Source: Affinirhizobium straminoryzae (GTDB lineage Bacteria > Pseudomonadota > Alphaproteobacteria > Rhizobiales > Rhizobiaceae). Taken from it: a stretch of 47,105 nucleotides of DNA. This document shows positions 15,022-23,222 of the stretch, one piece after another. Made by a program: the position numbers and the translations under genes. Below the pieces are notes generated by a model. The model was not told the origin of the DNA. It ran no database searches and saw only the letters and a list, made by a program, of their open reading frames with translations. The stretch covers positions 1-47,105 of the forward strand of contig NZ_VJMG01000062.1 in assembly GCF_007004135.1 (NCBI RefSeq), written 5' to 3'. The first letter of the stretch is position 1. Each line of letters begins with the position of its first letter.

Positions 15022-16032
15022 ATGAAACCCGAAGCGCTGCTCTATCCCACGCCGGCCGGTCTCTATTGCCCGGCCGGCGATTTTCATGTCGATCCCGTGC
15101 GCCCGGTGAAAAGGGCGCTGATCACCCATGGCCATTCAGATCATGCCCGCGCCGGCCACGGCGCCGTGCTCGCCACCCGCCAGACACTCGACATCATGGC
15201 CCTGCGCTATGGCGCCGATTTTGCGGGTTCGACACAGGCGGTCGCGTGGGGGGAGGCGGTGGATCTCGGCGGCGTCAAGGTCCGCTTCCATCCGGCCGGC
15301 CATGTGCTGGGCTCGGCGCAGATCGCCATCGAAAAGGATGGCACCCGCATCGTCGTGTCCGGCGATTACAAGCGTGGCGTGGATCCCACCTGCGCGCCCT
15401 TCGAGCCGGTCGCCTGCGATGTCTTCATCACCGAAGCCACCTTCGGCCTGCCGGTCTTCCATCACCCCGATCCGAAGGCGGAAACCCGCAAGCTGCTGAC
15501 CTCGCTTGTCCAGTTTCCCGAGCGCACGCATCTCGTCGGCGCCTATGCGCTCGGCAAGGCGCAGCGGGTGATCCGTCTCATCCGCGACTGCGGTTACGAC
15601 CGGCCAATCTACATCCACGGCGCGCTGGCCAGGCTCTGCGACTATTATCGCGCCGAGGGCATCGATCTCGGCGACTTGCGCCCTGCAACCGTCGAGAAGA
15701 AGGAACCGGGGACCTTCCACGGGGCCATTGTCGTCGGTCCGCCCTCTGCCTTCCAGGAGCGCTGGGCGCGCCGTTTCAACGAGCCGCTGATCGCCTTTGC
15801 CTCCGGCTGGATGATGGTGCGCCAGCGCGCCAAGCAGGGCGGCGTGGAACTGCCGCTCGTCATTTCCGACCATTGCGACTGGCCGGAACTTCTCGACACC
15901 ATCCGCGAGATCGCCCCGCAGCAGGTCTGGGTCACGCATGGCCGCGAGGAAGCGCTGGTGCGCTGGTGCGAGCTTGCCGGCATCGCCGCCCGCCCGCTGC
16001 ATCTGGTGGGCTACGAGGATGAGGGGGATTGA
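15022..16032 (+). CDS. Ligase-associated DNA exonuclease (metallo-beta-lactamase fold)
   Basis: 336 residues, start chosen at 15022 because the family begins with MKPEALLYPTPAGLYCPAGDFHVDP-like sequence. The metal motif H36-x-H38-x-D40-H41 (THGHSDH) is intact. Later blocks HPAGHVLGSAQI, VSGDYKRG and the C-terminal DHCDWPELL and VTHGREE are typical of the beta-CASP-like branch annotated as putative DNA ligase-associated exonuclease (formerly mRNA 3'-end processing factor). It lies 82 bases ahead of the ATP-dependent ligase gene and is probably co-transcribed. Expected role: trimming DNA ends or crosslinked DNA during repair. Confidence 0.9.
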   Translation: MKPEALLYPTPAGLYCPAGDFHVDPVRPVKRALITHGHSDHARAGHGAVLATRQTLDIMALRYGADFAGSTQAVAWGEAVDLGGVKVRFHPAGHVLGSAQIAIEKDGTRIVVSGDYKRGVDPTCAPFEPVACDVFITEATFGLPVFHHPDPKAETRKLLTSLVQFPERTHLVGAYALGKAQRVIRLIRDCGYDRPIYIHGALARLCDYYRAEGIDLGDLRPATVEKKEPGTFHGAIVVGPPSAFQERWARRFNEPLIAFASGWMMVRQRAKQGGVELPLVISDHCDWPELLDTIREIAPQQVWVTHGREEALVRWCELAGIAARPLHLVGYEDEGD

Positions 16033-16114
16033 GGATGGCTCTACTATCGCCGGGGCAATATGCTCAAGACAACCAACCTCTCCTGCCGAGAGCGATTCCC
16101 GCCCGGAGGCAGGC

Positions 16115-17788
16115 ATGAAAGCCTTCGCCACACTCCTCGATCGTCTCGTGCTCACCCCGTCGCGCAACGGCAAGCTGACGCTGCTCGTCGATTATTTCCG
16201 CACCACGCCCGATCCCGACCGTGGCTATGGGCTGGCGGCGCTCGCCGGCACGCTCGATCTGAAGGGCATCAAGCCGGCGCTCCTCAAGGAACTGGCGCTG
16301 GAGCGGCTGGATCCCGTCCTCTTCCAGTATTCCTATGACTATGTCGGCGATCTTGCCGAAACCATCGCGCTGATCTGGGATGGCGGGGCGAAGGAGCGGG
16401 TGGCGGCGGAAAGCCAGCCGCGGCTCGGCGAGGTCGTCACGCGCATGAACAGTCTCGGCCGCACGGAGGTGCGTGCCGCCGTGCGTGAGCTGCTCGATCA
16501 TCTCGATCACTCGAGCCGCTTTGCCTTCCTGAAGCTTGCGACCGGCGGCCTGCGCATTGGCGTTTCGGCCCGCCTTGCCAAGCAGGCGCTTTCGGAGATG
16601 AGCGGCCCCGCTGGAGAGGGCAGGGACGTCACCGAGATCGAAACGCTCTGGCACGGGCTGGCGCCACCCTATCAGCCGCTGTTTGCCTGGCTGGAGGGGC
16701 GGGCGGAGAAGCCGGTGCTGGCAACGCCGGCCATTTTCCACTCGGTCATGCTCGCCAATCCGGTCGAGGCGGGGGATCTCGACAGGCTCGACCCTCGGGA
16801 TTATGCGGCGGAATGGAAATGGGATGGCATCCGCGTGCAGATCTCCTCCTTCGGAGCCACGCGAAAACTCTATTCGCGCTCCGGCGACGATATTTCCGGT
16901 GCCTTTCCCGATGTGATCGACGCGATCGGCTTCGAAGGCGTCATCGATGGCGAATTGCTGGTCGGCGGCACGGCCCGGTCGAACAGCGCCACCCGCAGCT
17001 TTTCCGACTTGCAGCAGCGGCTGAACCGCAAGACGGTGAATGCAAGGCTGGTGCAGGATTATCCGGCCTTCGTGCGCGCCTATGACCTCTTGTTCGAAGG
17101 CGACGACGACCGGCGCGCCAGGACCTACCTGGAGCGGCGCGCGCGGCTGGAGGACCTGATCGACAGGGCCCCGCACGACCGCTTCGACCTGTCGCCGCTG
17201 GTGCCCTTCGCAGACTGGCAGGAACTTGATGCGCTGCGGCTGTCACCGCCCGATCCGGTCATCGAAGGGGTGATGATCAAGCGGCGGGACAGCGCCTATC
17301 AGGCGGGGCGCCTGAAAGGGCCGTGGTTCAAGTGGAAGCGCGAACCCTTCAACGTCGATGCGGTGATGATGTATGCGCAGCGCGGCCACGGCAAGCGCTC
17401 CAGCTATTATTCCGATTTCACCTTCGGCGTATGGGCGGAAGGTCCCGACGGCGAGATGCTGGTGCCGGTCGGCAAGGCCTATTTCGGCTTCACCGATGCG
17501 GAACTGGAGACCCTCGACAAGTTCGTGCGCGACAATACGGTGGAGCGGTTCGGGCCGGTGCGGGCGGTGCGCGCCGAACCGGGCTTCGGCTTCGTGCTGG
17601 AAGTGGCCTTCGAGGGGATCAACCGCTCGACGCGTCACAAGTCGGGCGTTGCGATGCGCTTTCCCCGCATTGCAAGGCTTCGGCCTGACAAGCTGCCGCG
17701 CGATGCCGACCGCCTCTCGACGCTCATCGCCCTGATCGACCAGAGGATCGACCAGAGGGCCGGCGAGGCCGGGGAGGGGCCGGCGTGA
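16115..17788 (+). CDS. ATP-dependent DNA ligase
   Basis: 557 residues, start 16115 after GGAGG. The N-terminal half is the helical DNA-binding domain (LLDRLVLTPSRNGKLTLLVDYFRTTPDPDRGYGLAALAGTLD...). The nucleotidyltransferase core carries the KxDG lysine at K235 (AEWKWDGIR), then GELLVGG and EGVMIKRRDSAYQAGRLKGPWFKWKRE (motifs IV-V), and an OB-fold C-terminus with VLEVAFEGINRSTRHKSGVAMRFPR. It seals nicks using ATP, alongside the housekeeping NAD-dependent ligase expected elsewhere. In many bacteria the cluster also has a DEXH helicase and a metallophosphoesterase; neither is next to it here. Confidence 0.93.
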   Translation: MKAFATLLDRLVLTPSRNGKLTLLVDYFRTTPDPDRGYGLAALAGTLDLKGIKPALLKELALERLDPVLFQYSYDYVGDLAETIALIWDGGAKERVAAESQPRLGEVVTRMNSLGRTEVRAAVRELLDHLDHSSRFAFLKLATGGLRIGVSARLAKQALSEMSGPAGEGRDVTEIETLWHGLAPPYQPLFAWLEGRAEKPVLATPAIFHSVMLANPVEAGDLDRLDPRDYAAEWKWDGIRVQISSFGATRKLYSRSGDDISGAFPDVIDAIGFEGVIDGELLVGGTARSNSATRSFSDLQQRLNRKTVNARLVQDYPAFVRAYDLLFEGDDDRRARTYLERRARLEDLIDRAPHDRFDLSPLVPFADWQELDALRLSPPDPVIEGVMIKRRDSAYQAGRLKGPWFKWKREPFNVDAVMMYAQRGHGKRSSYYSDFTFGVWAEGPDGEMLVPVGKAYFGFTDAELETLDKFVRDNTVERFGPVRAVRAEPGFGFVLEVAFEGINRSTRHKSGVAMRFPRIARLRPDKLPRDADRLSTLIALIDQRIDQRAGEAGEGPA

Positions 17789-18108
17789 GTGCGACGCAAG
17801 CCCTGCGATTGACCCGTCGTGGTGGCTCTGCGCCGCGTACGGCCGATCACGGCCGCCGATCCTGTTCGCTTGCAGCATTCAATTCTGCGTGACTGCAAGG
17901 TGTGATTGCGTGTTGAATCGGCTGGTCTCTGTTCCGTTTCGGGTCAGACGGCTGGCGGCAGCGCGGCAAAGCCGGCTCCGCCGGCGGCGAAACGCCTGAT
18001 CACGGCTTCGGGATGGTCGTGTGACACTGGGGTGGACACCGGACGGGGGCTTGTCGGCGCCGCCGGCAGTGCTAGCTTTTGCTGTCATCAACAAACGCGG
18101 TCCCATTC
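17789..18108. other. Intergenic region without recognisable features
   Basis: 320 GC-rich bases between the ligase gene and the hydrolase gene. I see no convincing terminator, promoter, repeat or small gene; short frames lack ribosome sites. Confidence 0.6.
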
Positions 18109-19026
18109 ATGCTGTTATCCCGCCGTTCGATGCTTGCCGGTCTTGCCGTCGCCTCCGTCAGCCCTGTTGCCGGTGGGGTTCAGGCTGCCGAGCCGCCACC
18201 CTTTCCCGTTCCGGAAGACCCGCCGCAGGAGCGGCGCGATTACGCAGAAGCGCGCAAGCATTTCCAGACCCGTCTGTTGCGGCGCGGCCCCTCTCCGGAG
18301 CTTGCGCCGCCGCTCGGTACGCCGGCCGGTGCGACGCGCGTGCTCTATCGCAGCGGTGAGCAGAAGGAACTGGAACTGATCGCCTGGGTTTCCGAGCATG
18401 CCCCCTCCAGGGAGCTGAAGCCCGCGGTTCTCTTCCTCCACGGTGGCAATGCCACCGGCGATGGCCACTGGCAGCTGATGAAGCCCTATGTCGAGGCGGG
18501 TTTCGTGGTGATGCTGCCGTCGTTTCGCGGTGAAAACGGCCAGATGGGCTATTATTCCGGTTTCTATGACGAGACCTCCGACGCGCTGGCCGCTGCCGAA
18601 TATCTCGAGAACCTGCCGGGCGTCGATCGCGAGCGCCTGTTCCTGGCCGGCCACAGCAATGGTGGCACGCTGGCGCTGCTGGCAGCCATGACACGCCGTT
18701 TCCGCGCCGCCGTGCCGATGTCCGCCGGTGTCGATGCGTGGCGCTATTTCTCCCGCTACAGCGACGACATGCCCTTTGATGACCGCAATGCGGAAGAGTT
18801 CGTCATGCGCTCCTCCGTCTGCTTCGGTCACAGCCTGAAATGCCCGACGCTTCTCCTGCGCGGCACGGAAGAGCGTCCCTTCGACCGCAATCACCAGCTG
18901 ACCATCGATCGCGCCCGGGCCGTGGGCGTTTCCATCGATCACCGCCTGCTGCCCGGCAGCCATAATGCCATGGTGCCCGGTGCGGTTGCGGAAAGCATCC
19001 GCTTCTTCCGCAGCTACGGCGCCTGA
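18109..19026 (+). CDS. Exported alpha/beta hydrolase (dienelactone hydrolase/prolyl oligopeptidase type)
   Basis: 305 residues. The N-terminus MLLSRRSMLAGLAVASVSP is a Tat-like signal (SRRxxL), with cleavage probably after GGVQA-A. The catalytic fold shows an oxyanion strand PAVLFLHGGNATGDGHW, nucleophile elbow GHSNGG (Ser), a likely acid near LLRGTEERPFD and histidine in LPGSHNAM. Family members hydrolyse esters, lactones or small peptides. The location, export route and neighbouring peptidoglycan enzymes suggest periplasmic action, but substrate cannot be predicted. An in-frame TTG at 18079 is less likely than the ATG because the Tat motif would lie too far inside. Confidence 0.82.
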   Translation: MLLSRRSMLAGLAVASVSPVAGGVQAAEPPPFPVPEDPPQERRDYAEARKHFQTRLLRRGPSPELAPPLGTPAGATRVLYRSGEQKELELIAWVSEHAPSRELKPAVLFLHGGNATGDGHWQLMKPYVEAGFVVMLPSFRGENGQMGYYSGFYDETSDALAAAEYLENLPGVDRERLFLAGHSNGGTLALLAAMTRRFRAAVPMSAGVDAWRYFSRYSDDMPFDDRNAEEFVMRSSVCFGHSLKCPTLLLRGTEERPFDRNHQLTIDRARAVGVSIDHRLLPGSHNAMVPGAVAESIRFFRSYGA

Positions 19027-19114
19027 TGATCGTGGTCTGCAGGCTGGTGCGAAAGCCTCGCGCCAGCCTGAAGCGGCACAGTCCGGCACGACGCCATCTG
19101 CCGGAAGACCCGCC

Positions 19115-19933
19115 ATGTCCCGCACTGCCCAGATCTTCGCGCGCCTGTCTGCGCCCCTCTGCCTGATTGCCGTTGCCACAGGCCTTTCCGGCTGCATTCT
19201 GGTGACCGATACCAGCCGCATGAACCCGGACGTCTTCGTGCAGGAGACGGCGCCGGTCTTCTACAACATGGCCGGCGCCAGCCAGCCGCAGCCTCTGCCG
19301 GTGCGCAAGCAGCAGCCGATCCCGCAGAAGCGCGATCTCTACCAGACGCAGTTCCACCAGACCTATGGCGTGCCGATCAGCAATCCGGCCTTCCGCACCT
19401 ATTATGCCAGCATGCAGGATGATGGCCACACCCTGCCGGCCATTCCCTATTCCCGCATCGACCAGCGCTATCTGCGCCAGGAGGTGGATTATCCGACCAC
19501 CGAGGCGCCCGGCACCATCATCGTGGATACCAAGGCCCGTTTCCTTTATCTGGTAGAGGCCAACGGAAAGGCGCTGCGCTACGGCGTCGGCATCGGTCGC
19601 GACGGCTTTGCCTGGTCGGGTCGCGGCGTGATCCAGTGGAAGGCGAAGTGGCCGCGCTGGACCCCGCCGCAGGAGATGGTGGACCGGCAGCCGGAACTGG
19701 CGAAGTTTTCCGCAGCCGAGGGGGGTGCCATGCCGGGCCTCAACAATCCGCTCGGCGCCCGCGCGCTCTACATCTACAAGGATGGCAAGGACACCCTCTA
19801 CCGCGTGCACGGCACGCCGGACTGGCAATCGGTCGGCAAGGCAACGTCCTCGGGCTGCGTGCGCATGCTGAACCAGGACGTGATCGACCTCTTCGACCGT
19901 GTCCCGGCCCGCACGCCGATTGTGGTGATCTGA
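19115..19933 (+). CDS. L,D-transpeptidase (YkuD) lipoprotein
   Basis: 272 residues, start 19115 after GGAAG. A lipoprotein signal ends at the lipobox LSGC. Residues about 140-272 form the YkuD domain: IIVDTKARFLYLVEANGKALRYGVGIGRDGFAW and the catalytic motif HGTP...SSGCVRM with nucleophile C248. Such enzymes form 3-3 peptidoglycan crosslinks or attach proteins to peptidoglycan in the periplasm. Rhizobiales rely heavily on L,D-transpeptidases. It is followed by a terminator and then by a close paralogue (20091), so a duplication is likely. Confidence 0.93.
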   Translation: MSRTAQIFARLSAPLCLIAVATGLSGCILVTDTSRMNPDVFVQETAPVFYNMAGASQPQPLPVRKQQPIPQKRDLYQTQFHQTYGVPISNPAFRTYYASMQDDGHTLPAIPYSRIDQRYLRQEVDYPTTEAPGTIIVDTKARFLYLVEANGKALRYGVGIGRDGFAWSGRGVIQWKAKWPRWTPPQEMVDRQPELAKFSAAEGGAMPGLNNPLGARALYIYKDGKDTLYRVHGTPDWQSVGKATSSGCVRMLNQDVIDLFDRVPARTPIVVI

Positions 19934-19969
19934 TCACACCTGCACGAGACCTGCCGCATTCAGAGGAAC

Positions 19970-19997
19970 GGGCGCCGAATTGCGGCGCCCTTTACTT
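19970..19997 (+). terminator. Terminator between the two L,D-transpeptidase genes
   Basis: 8-bp GC stem (GGGCGCCG 19970-19977 with CGGCGCCC 19983-19990), 5-nt loop, then TTTACTT. The paralogous genes are therefore likely separate units. Confidence 0.7.
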
Positions 19998-20090
19998 GTT
20001 TAAGCCATATTTAATGGAACAATCGTGCCCATCATTCGTTGATTTCCGTTCGTGTTCCCGCCGTTCCAGTGAAGAAGTTTTTCCGCTCCC

Positions 20091-20819
20091 ATGACCACTG
20101 ATCTTTTCAGCCGCCGCCGTCTGCTCAGTCTCCTGGCCGTCGGCACTGCCTCCACGCTTGCCAGTTGCGCCTCCTCCCGGCCGGGTCCCGCCGGTCTCAA
20201 CATCACCTATCGCGATGGTGATGCAGGGCTTCCCTTCGTGCCGTCGCCGCCGATGCGCGGTCGTTCGCCGGAACTCGACGCCATTTATGGCGAGACGGTG
20301 GATGGCGGTTTCGTCATTCCGGCCGTTCCCTACTGGCAGATCGACCCGCGCTTCTATCGACAGCGCGTGATGGACCCGACCGGCCAGCCGCCGGGCACCG
20401 TCGTCGTCGATACGGCCTCGCGCCATCTCTATCTGGTCGAGCCCGGCGGCACCGCCATGCGCTACGGTGTCGGCATCGGTCGCCAGGGCTTTGCCTGGCA
20501 GGGCGAGGGCGTCATCCAATGGCGCCAGAAGTGGCCGAAGTGGACGCCGCCGGATGAAATGGTGGCCCGCCAGCCGGAACTCGTGCGCTATTCCTCGGCC
20601 AATGGCGGCATGCAGCCGGGCCTGATGAACCCGCTTGGCGCGCGTGCGCTCTACATCTTCAAGAACGGCCAGGACACGCTCTACCGTCTGCACGGTTCGC
20701 CGGAATGGAATTCCATCGGCAAGGCCGTCTCCTCCGGCTGCGTGCGCCTGATGAACCAGGACATCATCGACCTTTACGAGCGCGTGCCGCAGAAGGCCCG
20801 TATCGTCGTCTGGCAGTAA
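20091..20819 (+). CDS. L,D-transpeptidase (YkuD), tandem paralogue
   Basis: 242 residues. The N-terminus MTTDLFSRRRLLSLLAVG combines a Tat-like twin arginine with a lipobox LASC, so it may be a Tat-exported lipoprotein. The YkuD domain (TVVVDTASRHLYLVEPGGTAMRYGVGIGRQGFAW; HGSP...SSGCVRL, nucleophile C217) matches the 19115 protein almost segment by segment, while the N-terminal 80 residues differ. Same expected reaction: crosslinking of meso-diaminopimelate residues. Different signal peptides suggest the two copies may use different export routes. Confidence 0.92.
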   Translation: MTTDLFSRRRLLSLLAVGTASTLASCASSRPGPAGLNITYRDGDAGLPFVPSPPMRGRSPELDAIYGETVDGGFVIPAVPYWQIDPRFYRQRVMDPTGQPPGTVVVDTASRHLYLVEPGGTAMRYGVGIGRQGFAWQGEGVIQWRQKWPKWTPPDEMVARQPELVRYSSANGGMQPGLMNPLGARALYIFKNGQDTLYRLHGSPEWNSIGKAVSSGCVRLMNQDIIDLYERVPQKARIVVWQ

Positions 20820-20847
20820 CACCGAGGGTTTGACGTTTGACATGCGA

Positions 20848-20882
20848 AAGGCGCCCCATGGCTTCATGGGGCGCCTTTTTTT
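20848..20882 (+). terminator. Strong Rho-independent terminator
   Basis: 13-bp perfect stem (AAGGCGCCCCATG with CATGGGGCGCCTT), loop GCTT, and a T7 run at 20876-20882. Ends the second transpeptidase transcript. Confidence 0.9.
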
Positions 20883-20984
20883 GAGCATTTCCGGTGAAAA
20901 CCGGATCCCCTGAAATGCTCTGTCTCTTTGTTTTCACGCAGTCCGGACGCAAAACCGCTGACGCACTTTTGGCTCGGACGTGCT
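20883..20984. repeat. Rhizobial-type intergenic palindromic repeat
   Basis: Outer arms GAGCATTTC (20883-20891) and GAAATGCTC (20912-20920) flank inner dyad CCGGT-GAAA-ACCGG (20891-20904). The following text (TCCGGACGCAAAACCGCTGA, CACTTTTGG) is the kind of sequence I associate with dispersed short repeats between rhizobial genes. Copy number must be checked genome-wide. Confidence 0.55.
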
Positions 20985-22346
20985 TTAGCCGTCGCCCTGC
21001 ACCACGGTGCAGGCGAAGCGGCTGGCTGTCAGCGCCTTGCAGGCGGATTGCGCGGCGGCGCGGTTCTGGAAGCCGGAGAAGCGGGCGCGGTGCAGCGGAC
21101 CGGACGCGCTGCCGACTGTCTGCGTATAGGGCGTGATGCCGTTGAAACGACGATCGAGCGTCGGCATGGCACGCGACAGCAGGGAAATCGCCTCCGACTC
21201 GCTCGGCGTTGCCGCAATCTGCACCGCCCAGCCGTCATTGCTGGCCATGGCGAAGGGCATGTTAGCCGGCGGTTGATGGGGAATGGCGGCCCGCGGCGTC
21301 GGTGCGGAGACGGTGGGGGCATCCTCCATGGCGACCGGCTCGGCCACGATCGGTGCGGCCACGATCGGTGCGGCAGGTGTCGCCGGGGCGGCATAGGCGA
21401 GATCGCTGTTGCGGCTTTCGAGCGCCGCGAGCTTGCGGGCGACCGGATCGTGTCGGCGCGGCTCTACCGGTTGCGGCACGCCGCGTTCCGGCAGGTCGAT
21501 GCTTTGCGCGACGGCGGCGGGGGCTGCGCCACGGCCGATGCCGGCGCGTGGCATGGCGGCGTCCAGAAGGGCTGCCATGCGGTCATCACGGGCCCGCGCC
21601 GTGCGTCCGCCCATCACCACGCCGATGACCCGCTTGCCATCCTCGTTGACCGCGCTGACGATGTTGAAGCCGCTGGCGTTGATGTAGCCCGTCTTGATGC
21701 CGTCCATGCCGCGATAGCGGTACATCAGGTGATTGTGACCGCTGATGGTCCGGCCGCGGAACGTGAAGGAACGGGTGGCGAAGATGCGGTATTCCTTCGG
21801 AAAGTCGCGCATCAGGGCAAGGCCCAGCGTCGCCATGTCGCGCGCGGTCGTCACCTGCCGGCTGTCGGGCAGGCCGGAGCCGTTGCGGAAGGTGGTGCGG
21901 CTCATGCCGAGCTGGCGCGCCTTGCGCGTCATCGCCTGACCGAATTTTTCCTCCGAGCCGTAGAGGTGGTCGCCGATGCCTTCGGCGACGTCATTGGCGG
22001 ATTTGACCGCCATGCCGTAGACGGCTTCGCGCACCGTATAGGTCTGGCCGGCGGGAATGCCGAGCTTGAAGGGAATGGTGCTTGCGCCATTGCGCGACAT
22101 GACGATCTTCTGGTCCCAGGAAAGGCGCCCGTCGCGCAGCGCCTCGAAGGTCATGTAGAGCGTCATCATCTTGGTGAGCGAGGCCGGATGGTTCAGCACA
22201 TCGGCATTTTCCGCCGCCAGTACCCGGCCGGTATTGGCGTCCATGACGAAATGCGCGTAACCGGCCTGTGCCGGTGCTGCCGCAAGGCCGAGCAGAAGCG
22301 CCGCCATTCCCATCAGTATCGAAAAAGCCTGCGCGATCTTCGTCAT
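20985..22346 (-). CDS. D-alanyl-D-alanine carboxypeptidase (S11) with C-terminal SPOR domain
   Basis: 453 residues from the ATG at 22346 (GGGGA upstream). A signal peptide ends at APAQA-G. The penicillin-binding core has S56-L-T-K59, S116-A-N118 and K218-T-G220, all three active-site motifs intact. A Pro/Ala-rich linker (about 290-370) leads to a SPOR domain (GWAVQIAATPSESEAISLLSRA...), which binds denuded glycan strands at division sites. It removes terminal D-Ala from pentapeptides, giving the tetrapeptide donors that L,D-transpeptidases use; two such enzymes are encoded next door. It is convergent with them, so functional rather than operonic linkage. Confidence 0.93.
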   Translation of the reverse strand: MTKIAQAFSILMGMAALLLGLAAAPAQAGYAHFVMDANTGRVLAAENADVLNHPASLTKMMTLYMTFEALRDGRLSWDQKIVMSRNGASTIPFKLGIPAGQTYTVREAVYGMAVKSANDVAEGIGDHLYGSEEKFGQAMTRKARQLGMSRTTFRNGSGLPDSRQVTTARDMATLGLALMRDFPKEYRIFATRSFTFRGRTISGHNHLMYRYRGMDGIKTGYINASGFNIVSAVNEDGKRVIGVVMGGRTARARDDRMAALLDAAMPRAGIGRGAAPAAVAQSIDLPERGVPQPVEPRRHDPVARKLAALESRNSDLAYAAPATPAAPIVAAPIVAEPVAMEDAPTVSAPTPRAAIPHQPPANMPFAMASNDGWAVQIAATPSESEAISLLSRAMPTLDRRFNGITPYTQTVGSASGPLHRARFSGFQNRAAAQSACKALTASRFACTVVQGDG

Positions 22347-22577
22347 TCCGGTCCCCGTTCGGATGAAGAATGCCATGCATAAGGCCGCTTTGCGGCAACA
22401 AAGTCGTTCGAATTTTAGAGAATGTTGACAGACTTAACGAAGGGTGAAGGTCGCGCCGCAGCCTGTGCCGCGATGATGCAGCGCGCCGGCTTTTGCCGCT
22501 AGGCAGCCCGGCGCCGTCTCTTTTGACCTGCGCGACTCGGGCGGCGGCATCCGCTCCGCCGCCCCGATCAGCCTTGC

Positions 22578-22599
22578 GCGGCCACAGTCACGTGGCCGC
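22578..22599 (-). terminator. Hairpin after the DUF2267-like gene
   Basis: 8-bp perfect arms GCGGCCAC and GTGGCCGC with loop AGTCAC, 10 bases beyond the stop of the 22609 gene. There is no T run, so Rho-assisted or merely a stabilising 3' hairpin. Confidence 0.45.
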
Positions 22600-22608
22600 C
22601 TGCATGGC

Positions 22609-22998
22609 TCAGACGAACTGCGACAGGCCCGGAACCGAATTGACCACCTCGTCCACGGTCTCGGAGCCGGCATGTTCGCGGGCAACGGCAATGGTTTCGC
22701 GGGCAAGCGCGGTGATTTCACCCATGCCGAGACCGAGCGACATCAGCTGCTGGCCGAGCGCCATCACGCCACCGCCGAAGGCCGACATCAGGCCGCCGAG
22801 CAGGCCGCCGCCACCTGTGCCTTCGCCGTTGAATTTCGCCACCAGTTCGGGCGCGCCGGGAATCGCCTCGATCATGCGGGCGACGGCGCCGTCATCGGCC
22901 TCGCGCTGCAGAAAGCCCAGCATCATGCCCACGGCCTTTTCCGCAGTATCCGGCGCAATGCCCACATTGTCCGCCACGCGGGTGACCAGCTCGTTCAT
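22609..22998 (-). CDS. Small DUF2267/DUF2780-like protein
   Basis: 129 residues, ATG at 22998 with GAGGAG 7 nt upstream. N-terminal helical part: NELVTRVADNVGIAPDTAEKAVGMMLGFLQREADDGAVARMIEAIPGAPELV, the pattern of DUF2267-type helical repeats. The middle is a Gly-rich segment (GTGGGGLLGGLMSAFGGGVMALGQQL), followed by a helix ending SVPGLSQFV. Function unknown; related proteins are small and cytoplasmic or envelope-associated. A perfect 16-bp palindrome lies 19 bases upstream, so transcription is probably controlled by a dimeric regulator. Confidence 0.65.
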   Translation of the reverse strand: MNELVTRVADNVGIAPDTAEKAVGMMLGFLQREADDGAVARMIEAIPGAPELVAKFNGEGTGGGGLLGGLMSAFGGGVMALGQQLMSLGLGMGEITALARETIAVAREHAGSETVDEVVNSVPGLSQFV

Positions 22999-23016
22999 CA
23001 AACTCTCCTCAGGTTT

Positions 23017-23032
23017 TTGACGTTAACGTCAA
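23017..23032. promoter_or_regulatory. Perfect 16-bp palindrome (LiuR/MerR-like operator)
   Basis: TTGACGTTAACGTCAA, fully self-complementary, just upstream of the DUF2267-like gene. It resembles sites I recall for MerR-type LiuR regulators of branched-chain amino acid breakdown. That link is a suggestion from memory of the motif; no such regulator gene is adjacent. Confidence 0.5.
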
Positions 23033-23222
23033 GGTAAATAAAACCCCGGTGCGATGCAAGCCGTCTGCGACCTCTGGCGGTCGCACGGATGGCGAAGGAA
23101 GAGGAGGCAACGGGGCGCTTGCGGCGCCTGTCGCCGGGGCCGCGTTGCCCGACGGCGCGCCACATCCTATACATCAGCACAGGGACATCAAAAGACACGG
23201 GATGACAAGGGAGACCTGTTCA

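Noticed and set aside
20928..22382. Long plus-strand frame across the carboxypeptidase gene
   Set aside because: Antisense to a gene with all three penicillin-binding motifs; no family resemblance.
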